In this document: piece after piece, positions 22,891 to 30,226 of the stretch
Layout of the letters: the number at the start of each line of letters is the position of its first letter
Position numbering within the stretch: the stretch's first letter is position 1
Source of the DNA: Streptomyces sp. SolWspMP-5a-2
GTDB lineage: Bacteria > Actinomycetota > Actinomycetes > Streptomycetales > Streptomycetaceae
NCBI RefSeq assembly: GCF_900091845.1
Contig: NZ_FMCI01000322.1
Location: 1 to 37,427 of the forward strand
Reading direction: 5' to 3'
Length of the DNA: 37,427 nucleotides
Notes under the pieces: generated by a model
Told to the model about the DNA's origin: nothing
Seen by the model: only the letters and a program-made list of their open reading frames with translations
Database searches by the model: none
Program-made: the position numbers and the translations under genes

Positions 22891-24266
22891 CCGCCCGTTC
22901 CGCCAGGACCGGTGAGGACGCCGGGGACCTCGACGTCGAGGAAGTGCTCGCGCTCGTGAGGAAGGACAACGGCCGTCCGCCCGCCCCCGGCGGCGGCGAC
23001 CGCGCCCCCCGGCCGCAGACCGGTCCGCGCCCGGCACCGGAACCCGGTCAGGACACCACCCGGCACCGGGCCACCCCCTGGCCGCAGGCCCGCGCGATCG
23101 CCGCTCGCGCCGCGCGGGGAGGCACCGGCCGCGACCCGGTCACGGTGCCGCTCGCCGACGCCCTCGGCCTCACCCTGGCCGCCCCGCTCGCCGCCCTCAC
23201 CGACCTGCCCTCCTTCGACACCTCGGCGATGGACGGCTGGGCCGTCGCGGGACCCGGCCCCTGGGACGTCCGGGACGAGGGACTGCTCGCCGGGCACGCC
23301 GAACCGGCGCCGCTCACCGACGGCGAGGCCGTCCGGATCGCCACCGGCGCCCGCGTCCCCCCGGACACCACCGCCGTGCTGCGCGCCGAGCACGGACGCG
23401 GCGACGACAAGGGCCGCCTCTTCGCCGCCCGCGACCTCCAGCACGGCCAGGACATCCGCCCGCGCGGCCAGGAGTGCCGCTCGGGCGACCAACTGCTCCC
23501 GCCCGGCAGCCCGGTCACCCCTGCGGTGCTCGGGCTCGCCGCCGCGGCCGGGTACGACACCCTCGCCGTCGTCCCGCGCCCCCGGGTCGACGTGCTCGTC
23601 CTGGGCGACGAACTGCTCACCACCGGACTGCCGCACGACGGGCTGATCCGGGACGCCCTCGGCCCGCTGCTGCCGCCCTGGCTGCGCGCGCTCGGTGCCG
23701 AGGTGGTCGCCGTCCGGCGGCTCGGCGACGACGCCAAGGCCCTGCTGAAGGCCGTCAGGACGTCCCGCGCCGATGTCATCGTCACCACCGGCGGCACCGC
23801 GGCGGGCCCGGTCGACCATGTGCACACCACGCTGGAGCGGATCGGCGCCGAACTCCTCGTCGACAGCGTCAAGGTGCGCCCCGGCCACCCGATGCTGCTG
23901 GCCAGGACGGGGGAGCACCAGCACCTCGTCGGGCTGCCGGGCAACCCGCTGGCCGCCGTCTCCGGGCTGCTCACGCTCGCCGAACCCCTGCTGGGCGCGC
24001 TCGCCGCCCGCCCGGCGCCCGAGCCGTACACGCTCCCGCTGCGGGAGTCCGCGCACGGCCACCCCCACGACACCCGGCTGGTGCCCGTCCTGCTGCGCGG
24101 CGACGGCGCCGTGCCGCTGCACTACACCGGACCGGCCATGCTGCGCGGGATCGCGGCGGCCGACGGACTCGTCGTCGTACCGCCGGGCGGCGCTCGGGCC
24201 GGTCAGGAGCTGGAACTCCTCGACCTGCCCTGGGCGTCGGCCGGGATCGGGGTGTGTTTCACGTGA
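22887..24266 (+). CDS. moeA: MoeA-like molybdopterin molybdotransferase
   Basis: 459 residues, with about 65 disordered N-terminal residues before the MoeA core. Core landmarks are LPSFDTSAMDGWAV, IATGARVPPDTTAV, VLGDELLTTG, the TTGGTAAGPVDHV loop and GLPGNPLAAV. MoeA inserts molybdate into adenylated molybdopterin. Two motifs are off-consensus: TTGGTAAGPVDH in place of TSGGVSxGxxDY, although the Asp is kept, and LIRDAL in place of the usual IxxSN. It may therefore be a MoeA paralogue with altered function. The last codons Cys-Phe-Thr-stop are written by the parS palindrome, and the next gene starts within it. Confidence 0.85.
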   Translation: MTARSARTGEDAGDLDVEEVLALVRKDNGRPPAPGGGDRAPRPQTGPRPAPEPGQDTTRHRATPWPQARAIAARAARGGTGRDPVTVPLADALGLTLAAPLAALTDLPSFDTSAMDGWAVAGPGPWDVRDEGLLAGHAEPAPLTDGEAVRIATGARVPPDTTAVLRAEHGRGDDKGRLFAARDLQHGQDIRPRGQECRSGDQLLPPGSPVTPAVLGLAAAAGYDTLAVVPRPRVDVLVLGDELLTTGLPHDGLIRDALGPLLPPWLRALGAEVVAVRRLGDDAKALLKAVRTSRADVIVTTGGTAAGPVDHVHTTLERIGAELLVDSVKVRPGHPMLLARTGEHQHLVGLPGNPLAAVSGLLTLAEPLLGALAARPAPEPYTLPLRESAHGHPHDTRLVPVLLRGDGAVPLHYTGPAMLRGIAAADGLVVVPPGGARAGQELELLDLPWASAGIGVCFT

Positions 24267-24269
24267 AAC
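24256..24269. promoter_or_regulatory. parS centromere site (GTTTCACGTGAAAC)
   Basis: A perfect 14-bp palindrome identical to the Streptomyces parS consensus. ParB binds such sites, spreads with CTP and, with ParA, segregates chromosomes during sporulation. Sites cluster around oriC. This one lies across the moeA stop codon (24264-24266) and the GTG start of the channel gene (24263), so it is fixed in coding sequence. Confidence 0.93.
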
Positions 24270-25360
24270 TTCCGGGCCATGACGCGATCGCCCGGCAGGC
24301 GGACGAGCACCTCGTGACGCACCGGGTGAAGCTGCCGAGGAAGGTGGTCGACCGGCCGATACGCCAGGTGGGCAAGCGCCTGGCGATGGCGCTGCTGGTG
24401 CTGGTCGCCACCGCCTTCATCGTCTGGGTCGACCGGGAGGGCTACACCGACAACTCGGATCAGTCGGTCGATCTGCTCGACGCGTTCTACTACGCGACGG
24501 TCACCCTCTCCACCACCGGGTACGGCGACATCACCCCGGTCAGCGACGGGGCCCGGCTCACCAATATCTTCGTCATCACGCCGCTGCGGGTGATCTTCCT
24601 GATCATCCTGGTCGGCACCACGCTGGAAGTCCTCACCGAACGCACCCGGGAGGAATGGCGCCTGAACCGCTGGAGGTCCGTCTTGCGGGACCACACCGTC
24701 GTCATCGGCTTCGGGACGAAGGGACGTTCGGCGATCCAGACCGTCTGCGCCACCGGGCTGAAGAAAGAGCAGGTGGTCGTGGTCGACCCCAGCTCCAAGG
24801 TGATCGACGTCGCCGCCGCCGAGGGGTACGCGGGGGTGGTCGGGGACGCGACGCGCAGCGACGTGCTCAAGCGCGCCGAACTGCAGCGGGCGCGGCAGAT
24901 CATCATCGCCACCCAGCGCGACGACACGGCCGTGCTGGTGACGCTGACGGCCCGCCAGCTCAACCGGAACGCGAAGATCGTGGCCGCGGTCCGGGAGGAG
25001 GAGAACGCGCCGCTGCTGAAGCAGTCCGGCGCCGACGCCGTCATCACCAGCGCCAGCGCCGCCGGACGGCTCCTCGGCCTCTCCGTGCTGAGCCCCGCCG
25101 CCGGCATGGTGATGGAGGACCTGATCCAGCAGGGCAGCGGCCTCGACATGATCGAACGCCCGGTCATAAAGGCCGAGGTGGGCCGCCGCCCCAAGGAGAC
25201 GGACGACCTGGTGGTGAGCGTGGTGCGCGGCCACCGGGTGCTCGGGTACGACGATCCCGACGTCGGCACCATCCAGCTGACGGACCGGCTGATCACCATC
25301 GTGCGGGCCTCGCCGGGCGCGCAGGTCGCCCCCGACATCCGGCCGCTGCCCCGGGACTGA
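24263..25360 (+). CDS. Two-helix K+ channel with RCK (TrkA-N/C) domain
   Basis: 365 residues from GTG 24263, overlapping the moeA stop as GTGA. Membrane helices at about 39-57 and 100-124 flank a pore loop with the K+ filter TTGYGD (84-89). An RCK-N Rossmann domain follows (VVIGFGTKGRSAIQ, dinucleotide loop 149-154; VVVDPSS; VVGDATRSDVL), then an RCK-C domain (about 290-350). The layout is that of MthK-type channels, gated by ligands on a cytosolic RCK ring; which ligand cannot be read. No separate TrkH/KtrB partner is nearby. There is no clear Shine-Dalgarno sequence because parS occupies that position, so translation probably depends on coupling from moeA. Confidence 0.9.
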   Translation: MKLPGHDAIARQADEHLVTHRVKLPRKVVDRPIRQVGKRLAMALLVLVATAFIVWVDREGYTDNSDQSVDLLDAFYYATVTLSTTGYGDITPVSDGARLTNIFVITPLRVIFLIILVGTTLEVLTERTREEWRLNRWRSVLRDHTVVIGFGTKGRSAIQTVCATGLKKEQVVVVDPSSKVIDVAAAEGYAGVVGDATRSDVLKRAELQRARQIIIATQRDDTAVLVTLTARQLNRNAKIVAAVREEENAPLLKQSGADAVITSASAAGRLLGLSVLSPAAGMVMEDLIQQGSGLDMIERPVIKAEVGRRPKETDDLVVSVVRGHRVLGYDDPDVGTIQLTDRLITIVRASPGAQVAPDIRPLPRD

Positions 25361-25441
25361 CGCGTCCGGACGGTGCCGCGCCGCCGGTCGGCACGCCCGC
25401 GCTCGGGCCTCTGGCCGGGCCCGGGGAGTAGCGTCCCCACC

Positions 25442-26410
25442 ATGTATGCGATCACGATTCCCGATCCTGGTGGGCCCGAGGCGCTGGTGTGGGACGAGGT
25501 CGGGGACCCGGTCCCCGGCGAGGGCGAGGTGCTGGTCGAGGTGGCGGCGGCCGCCGTCAACCGGGCCGACGTCCTCCAGCGGCAGGGCTTCTACGACCCG
25601 CCCCCGGGCTCGTCCCCCTACCCCGGTCTCGAATGCTCGGGCCGGATCGCCGGGCTCGGCCCCGGGGTCTCCGGCTGGGCCGTCGGCGACGAGGTGTGCG
25701 CACTCCTGGCGGGCGGCGGCTACGCGCAGAAGGTCGCCGTGCCGGTCGGCCAGTTGCTGCCGGTCCCCCGGGGCGTCGACCTGGTCACCGCGGCGGCGCT
25801 GCCCGAGGTGACCGCGACGGTCTGGTCCAACGTCTTCCAGATCTGCCACCTGCGCCCCGCCGAGACGCTGCTGGTGCACGGCGGTTCGTCGGGCATCGGG
25901 ACGATGGCGATCCAGCTCGGCAAGGCCGTCGGCGCGCGGGTGGTGGTCACCGCCGGGTCGGCCGGGAAGCTGGCGGCCTGCGGCGAGCTGGGCGCGGACG
26001 TGCTGGTCAACTACCGCGAGCAGGACTTCGTCGAGGCGGTGCGGGAACTCGGCGGCGCGGACGTGATCCTGGACGTCATCGGCGCCGCGTACCTGGACCG
26101 CAACGTGGACGCCCTCGCGGTCAACGGGCGGCTGGTGATCATCGGCATGCAGGGCGGGGTGAAGGGCGAGCTGAACATCGCCAAGCTGATGGCCAAGCGG
26201 GCGGCCGTCGCCTCGACCTCGCTGCGGGCCCGCCCGCTGGAGGAGAAGGCGGCGGTGGTCGCGTCGGTGCGTGAGCACGTCTGGCCGCTGATCGAGTCCG
26301 GCACGGTGAAACCGGTCGTCGACCGGGTCATGACGCTGCCCGAGGCGGCCGAGGCGCACCGGCTGATGGAGTCCAGCACCCACATCGGCAAGATCCTGCT
26401 GCGGGCGTGA
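25442..26410 (+). CDS. NAD(P)H quinone oxidoreductase, PIG3 family
   Basis: 322 residues of the zinc-free MDR superfamily: MYAITIPDPGGPEALVWDEV start, NRADVLQRQGFYDPPPG (40-56), YPGLECSG and the NADPH loop HGGSSGIGTMAIQ (146-158). GRLVIIGMQGG and GTVKPVVDRVMTLPEAAEAH near the end are PIG3 hallmarks. Such enzymes reduce quinones by one-electron steps with NADPH. TAGCGT at 25429-25434 ends seven bases before the ATG and no Shine-Dalgarno sequence exists, so the mRNA is likely leaderless. An earlier in-frame start (25373) is rejected for that reason. Confidence 0.92.
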   Translation: MYAITIPDPGGPEALVWDEVGDPVPGEGEVLVEVAAAAVNRADVLQRQGFYDPPPGSSPYPGLECSGRIAGLGPGVSGWAVGDEVCALLAGGGYAQKVAVPVGQLLPVPRGVDLVTAAALPEVTATVWSNVFQICHLRPAETLLVHGGSSGIGTMAIQLGKAVGARVVVTAGSAGKLAACGELGADVLVNYREQDFVEAVRELGGADVILDVIGAAYLDRNVDALAVNGRLVIIGMQGGVKGELNIAKLMAKRAAVASTSLRARPLEEKAAVVASVREHVWPLIESGTVKPVVDRVMTLPEAAEAHRLMESSTHIGKILLRA

Positions 26411-26448
26411 CCCGCGGGACCCCGCCGCGGGCCCGCCGACAGGGCGGG
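26411..26448. terminator. Two adjacent hairpins between convergent genes
   Basis: CCCGCGG (26411-26417) pairs with CCGCGGG (26425-26431), directly followed by CCCGCC (26432-26437) pairing with GGCGGG (26443-26448). They start at the stop codon of the quinone oxidoreductase and face the end of the secreted-protein gene. Confidence 0.5.
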
Positions 26449-26502
26449 ACGGTGCGAGGACGGCACCGCGCGGCGGGGGCCGTCCGTCCGTGGGGCCGGT
26501 GC

Positions 26503-27351
26503 TCAGGTCCGGCGCAGGCGCAGGCCGAGGAAGGCCAGGCCCAGACCGAGGCCGACCAGGACCAGGCCGCCGCCCAGCGGCAGGACGCGCAGGAAGGGAT
26601 CGGCCGCTGCCGCGTCCTGGCCGAGGCTGCGGCCCCGGCCGCGGGCGGCGGCGGACGGGTCGGCGGTCCTGGAGGCGTCCGCGTCCCCGGGCACGGCGGC
26701 CTGGTCGGAGGGGGCGGCGTCCGGGTCGGTGTCGCCCGCCGGGTCCGCGACCTCGTCGTCCTGACCGTCGGGCCGGTCCCGCGGCTCCGGACGTCCCGGG
26801 CGTTCCCGGCCCTCCCCGGCCCTGCTGCCCGCCCGGGAGGGCTCGGCGGCCGGGGAGACGGTCGCGTCGGCGGCCCCCGCGTGCCCGGAGTGACCGGAGG
26901 GCTCGGCGTGGCCCCCCGCGGTGGTGGGGCCCGGCCGGTCGGGGGCGGGCGCGGGCTCGGGACGCGCGGCGGTCTCCTGCTGCACCGGCCGGTCCGCGTG
27001 ACCCGGACGGCCCTGCTGACCCGTCTGACCCGTCTGACCTGTGGGGCCGCTCTGACCGCCGTGCCCGGCCGGGTCGCTCTGCGCCGACTGGCCGGGGCGG
27101 CCGGAACTTCCTGAGTGGTCCGGCGGGTCCGTGCGGCCCGTCGCGCCGGTTCCGTCGCCGTACCGGGGCGGCACCGCCTGCGGGGCCTGAGCACCGCCGG
27201 GCCGGGCCGCCACCGCGACCGCCGCCTGGGCCCGCTGCGGGGACCCGGTGGCCGCGCGGGCCGCCGTGCTCCCGTTCGGGAGGGCGAGCGCGGCCGGACC
27301 GACCGCCAGCACCACTCCCGCCGTCCGCATCGCGCGCAGCCATGGCTTCAC
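26503..27351 (-). CDS. Secreted, membrane-anchored low-complexity protein with collagen-like stretch
   Basis: 282 residues from GTG 27351; an ATG seven codons in (27330) is an alternative. The N-terminus (KPWLRAMRTAGVVLAVGPAA) is a signal peptide with cleavage probably near ARA. Residues about 60-110 are Gly-rich and include consecutive Gly-X-Y triplets (GQS GPT GQT GQT GQQ GRP GHA). The centre is Pro/Glu/Asp-rich and disordered. The C-terminus has one membrane helix (LPLGGGLVLVGLGLGLAFLG) and an LRLRRT tail, so the chain is outside the cell and tethered at its end. LPLGG is not a classical LPXTG or LAXTG sorting signal. No catalytic domain is visible. It may be a cell-surface spacer or stalk. 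Confidence 0.7.
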   Translation of the reverse strand: MKPWLRAMRTAGVVLAVGPAALALPNGSTAARAATGSPQRAQAAVAVAARPGGAQAPQAVPPRYGDGTGATGRTDPPDHSGSSGRPGQSAQSDPAGHGGQSGPTGQTGQTGQQGRPGHADRPVQQETAARPEPAPAPDRPGPTTAGGHAEPSGHSGHAGAADATVSPAAEPSRAGSRAGEGRERPGRPEPRDRPDGQDDEVADPAGDTDPDAAPSDQAAVPGDADASRTADPSAAARGRGRSLGQDAAAADPFLRVLPLGGGLVLVGLGLGLAFLGLRLRRT

Positions 27352-27459
27352 CCCACCAGGCTCGCCGCCCGCCCGGGTTTCGGCACTCCGGGTTCGGCCA
27401 GAGGGTCGAACCGGGGGCCGCCACGATGATGAAATACCTGGGTGGGAGACAATGACGGT

Positions 27460-27996
27460 ATGGAGATGCCGAGCAACGACAGGTCGCCGGAGAACCCCCA
27501 GATTCTGGTCGTGGGCCAGGACGGCATGGCCGTCGGGGGCGGCGACGCGGACTCTCGCGAGACTCCGGTGACGGAGATGGTCGAGCAGCCGGCCAAGGTG
27601 ATGCGGATCGGCAGCATGATCAAGCAGCTCCTGGAGGAGGTGCGGGCGGCTCCGCTGGACGAGGCGAGCCGGGTCCGGCTCAAGGAGATCCACGCCAGCT
27701 CCGTGAAGGAGCTGGAGGACGGTCTCGCCCCGGAACTGGTCGAGGAGCTGGAGCGGCTCTCGCTGCCCTTCACGGACGAGGGGACCCCCAGCGACGCGGA
27801 GCTGCGGATCGCGCAGGCGCAGCTGGTCGGCTGGCTGGAAGGGCTCTTCCACGGCATCCAGACGACCCTGTTCGCGCAGCAGATGGCCGCGCGGGCGCAG
27901 CTGGAGCAGATGCGGCGCGCGCTGCCGCCGGGCGTCGCCCACGAGATGGGCGACGAGGGTCCGGCGGCGGGCCGGGTGGGCGGCCCGTACCTCTGA
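27460..27996 (+). CDS. bpa: Bacterial proteasome activator (Bpa/PafE)
   Basis: 178 residues from ATG 27460 (GGGAG 11 bases ahead); GTG 27442 and ATG 27466 are alternatives. The protein has the Bpa opening SPENPQILVVGQDGMAVGG, a helical core (IGSMIKQLLEEVRAAPLDEA to LEGLFHGIQTTLFAQQMAAR) and the C-terminal GPYL tail. Bpa/PafE rings dock on the 20S proteasome through that tail (GQYL in M. tuberculosis), opening the gate without ATP and letting unfolded proteins such as HspR be degraded. The proteasome genes themselves are not here. The stop codon lies inside a 14-base tandem duplication. Confidence 0.94.
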   Translation: MEMPSNDRSPENPQILVVGQDGMAVGGGDADSRETPVTEMVEQPAKVMRIGSMIKQLLEEVRAAPLDEASRVRLKEIHASSVKELEDGLAPELVEELERLSLPFTDEGTPSDAELRIAQAQLVGWLEGLFHGIQTTLFAQQMAARAQLEQMRRALPPGVAHEMGDEGPAAGRVGGPYL

Positions 27997-28018
27997 GGCC
28001 CGGCCTCTGAGGCCCGGC
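27991..28018. repeat. 14-bp tandem duplication across the bpa stop codon
   Basis: CTCTGAGGCCCGGC occurs twice back to back (27991-28004, 28005-28018). The first copy contains the last codon and stop of bpa, so the second supplies a spare in-phase-looking CTCTGA. Confidence 0.75.
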
Positions 28019-28022
28019 GCCG

Positions 28023-28082
28023 GGGGCACGGCCCTTCGGGGCACGGCCCCTCGGGAAACAGCCCCTTGGGGCACGGCCTCTG
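28023..28082. repeat. 15-bp minisatellite after bpa
   Basis: Four consecutive 15-base units: GGGGCACGGCCCTTC, GGGGCACGGCCCCTC, GGGAAACAGCCCCTT and GGGGCACGGCCTCTG, with a decayed fifth after them. It lies between the bpa stop codon and the strong hairpin at 28156. The 3' half of each unit can pair with the 5' half of neighbours. Confidence 0.65.
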
Positions 28083-28155
28083 CGGCACGCCTCCGGGGAA
28101 GACACCTGGGCCCGGCCTCTCGGGCAGGACCTCCGATGCCCGGCCCTCGGACACA

Positions 28156-28196
28156 CGGGAAGGGCCCGGCGGTTTCGTACCGCCGGGCCCTTCCCG
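28156..28196. terminator. Strong bidirectional terminator hairpin
   Basis: CGGGAAGGGCCCGGCGGT (28156-28173) pairs perfectly with 28179-28196 around a TTCGT loop, giving an 18-bp stem between the convergent bpa and Ser/Thr kinase genes. Confidence 0.88.
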
Positions 28197-28232
28197 TTGC
28201 CGTCCGTCGCCGTCCGTCGCCGCGCGCCCCCG

Positions 28233-29864
28233 TCAGGACGCCGGGTCGCCCGTCGACACGTCGAGCTGGATGCGCGGCATGGCCTTCGGGTCGACGTCCG
28301 TCCCGGCGGCCGGGAACTGGTTGATGACCGCGCCCTCGCCGTACGTGTTCTCGTCGTAGTCCTTGACGTCCAGGCGCCAGCCCGCGGCCTGGAGGCACTC
28401 ACGGACCGACTTGATGTACTTGTAGCGGAAGTTCGGGACCTGGATCTTGCCGACCTCGTCGTAGGAGTCGCGCGGCTCCGTGCACTCGGTCTTGTCGATC
28501 GTCTTGGAGGTGTCGGGGCCGCGGTGGCCCACCTCCTCGCTGGTCGGGGAGCTGCTCCCGGAGGCGCCGCCGGAGCCCGCGTCGTCGCCGCTGCCGCCGC
28601 CGTCGAAGCTCAGGGCCGCGACCACGCCGCCGACGACGAGCAGCGCGACCGCGATCGCGCCGATGATCACCGGCCGGTTGCTCCGGCCGCCCGATCCGGA
28701 GCCGGGTCCGCCCGTCGTCGCGGTGGGGTGCTGCGGGGCGGGGTGGTAGGCCGCCGGGGTCTGCGGCGGCCCGTAGGGCGACGGCGTCGGGTAGCCGCCC
28801 TGCTGCGGATAGCCGTAGCCGGGGGACGGCGTCGGGGCGCCGTAGGCGGCGGGCGAGGTCGGCTGGTACGGCGTCTGCACCGGACCCGGGTGCGGGGTCT
28901 GCTCGACCGGCGGGAAGACCGCGGAGGCGACACCCGCGCCGCTCGCGGTCGGCGAGCCGGGCACGATGCTCGGCGGCGCGGCCTCGAAGGAGGCGGCCAC
29001 CCGCAGGCACTCGTCCCGCATGGCGACCGCGCTCGGGAAACGCTCGTTCGGGTTCTTCTTCAGCGCGCGGGCCACCAGCGCGTCCACCGCGGGCGGCAGC
29101 GACCGGTTGACCGAGGACGGCGCGACCGGCTCCTCCTGGACGTGCGCGTACGCGATCGCGAGGGGCGAGTCGGCGTCGAACGGCAGCCGCCCGGTGACCA
29201 GTTGGAAGAGCATGATGCCGACCGAGTACAGGTCGGAGCGGGCGTCCACGCCGCGGCCGAGCGCCTGCTCGGGGGAGAGGTACTGCGGGGTGCCCACGAC
29301 CATGCCGGTCTGGGTCATCGAGGTGACCCCCGACTGCATGGCGCGGGCGATGCCGAAGTCCATCACCTTGACGACACCGCGCTTGGTCACCATGACGTTG
29401 CCCGGCTTGATGTCCCGGTGGACCAGGCCCATCTCGTGGCTGATGTCCAGGGCCGCCAGCACGTCCGCGGTGACCTTCAGGGCCCGGTCCGCGGGCATCG
29501 CCCCGGAGTGCCGGATGTCGTCGGCGAGCACCGAGCCGAGCGGGCTGCCCTCGACGTACTCCATGACGATGTACGGGGTGGTGGTCCCGTCGACGTCGTC
29601 CTCGCCGGTGTCGAAGACCGAGACGATGTTCGTGTGCGTGAGTTTGGCCACCGCCTGCGCCTCGCGGCGGAACCGCTCGCGGAAGGCCGGTTCGCGGCCC
29701 AGCTCGGTGTGGAGCGTCTTGACCGCGACCTGCCGGTCGAGCACGGCGTCGTAGGCGAGGTGCACCGACGCCATGCCGCCCTCACCGAGCAGGTCCCGCA
29801 GCTGATACCGGCCACCGGCGAGCGCCTTCCCGCTGAACCGGCCGTGCGCGCCGTCCTGACTCAT
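28233..29864 (-). CDS. Membrane Ser/Thr protein kinase with one PASTA domain
   Basis: 543 residues from ATG 29864 (GGGGGA eight bases ahead). The Hanks-type kinase domain (20-290) is complete: glycine loop GEGGMASV (27-34), Lys49, catalytic HRDIKPGN (Asp151), DFGIA (169-173) and activation loop GTPQYLSPEQ. A Pro/Tyr/Gly-rich juxtamembrane linker (295-395) leads to one membrane helix (398-420) and an outer part with a single PASTA domain (about 473-537). PASTA domains bind muropeptides in PknB; that protein has several, so a lone PASTA kinase probably senses a different or weaker cue. The longer upstream reading of this frame is rejected. It is divergent from a second kinase. Confidence 0.93.
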   Translation of the reverse strand: MSQDGAHGRFSGKALAGGRYQLRDLLGEGGMASVHLAYDAVLDRQVAVKTLHTELGREPAFRERFRREAQAVAKLTHTNIVSVFDTGEDDVDGTTTPYIVMEYVEGSPLGSVLADDIRHSGAMPADRALKVTADVLAALDISHEMGLVHRDIKPGNVMVTKRGVVKVMDFGIARAMQSGVTSMTQTGMVVGTPQYLSPEQALGRGVDARSDLYSVGIMLFQLVTGRLPFDADSPLAIAYAHVQEEPVAPSSVNRSLPPAVDALVARALKKNPNERFPSAVAMRDECLRVAASFEAAPPSIVPGSPTASGAGVASAVFPPVEQTPHPGPVQTPYQPTSPAAYGAPTPSPGYGYPQQGGYPTPSPYGPPQTPAAYHPAPQHPTATTGGPGSGSGGRSNRPVIIGAIAVALLVVGGVVAALSFDGGGSGDDAGSGGASGSSSPTSEEVGHRGPDTSKTIDKTECTEPRDSYDEVGKIQVPNFRYKYIKSVRECLQAAGWRLDVKDYDENTYGEGAVINQFPAAGTDVDPKAMPRIQLDVSTGDPAS

Positions 29865-30226
29865 GTTCCGCGTCCCCCGTAAGCCCTCGGGTCCCGGCCC
29901 TCGGGCACCGCTGCTGGTGGTCGGCCGACCGTCGGTGATCGACCCGCCCATTACCGGCCAAGTCTGCCCCAGGGCACGGACACGTCAAGCACGGTGCCCG
30001 TTCCGTGACGTTCCGCGGGGGACTCGTCGCGGGAGCGTTACAGAGGCCGTACCGGTGGCGCACAGAACTTGCGTACGGAACCGGGATAACGATTTGATGG
30101 CCGGTCCGTCCTGTGCGGTTCGCGGCTCCCGTCCCGGACCGGCGGCGTGCGCCGAGGCTGTAGCGTGGCCGACGGAGACCGTGACAACACCGCGCGTACC
30201 GCGGGCAGAAACGACGGCGAGGACTG
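29865..30226. other. Divergent promoter region between two kinases
   Basis: A 362-base gap without a credible gene. For the minus-strand kinase I see TTGACG (29988-29983) and CAGACT (29966-29961), 16 bases apart. For the plus-strand kinase TAGCGT at 30161-30166 is a possible -10 without a clear -35. The middle (about 30060-30100) is relatively AT-rich. Confidence 0.45.
29961..29988 (-). promoter_or_regulatory. Candidate promoter of the PASTA kinase gene
   Basis: TTGACG, a 16-base spacer and CAGACT on the minus strand resemble a vegetative-sigma promoter and would give a leader of about 90 bases. Confidence 0.45.

Noticed and set aside
24203..27424. 1073-codon open frame on the minus strand
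   Set aside because: It runs antisense to moeA, the K+ channel and the quinone oxidoreductase, is compositionally a GC-rich shadow, has no ribosome site and shows no domain.
27352..28398. Upstream extension of the secreted-protein frame, opposite bpa
   Set aside because: It overlaps the well-supported bpa and the terminator at 28156; the signal peptide begins at 27351.
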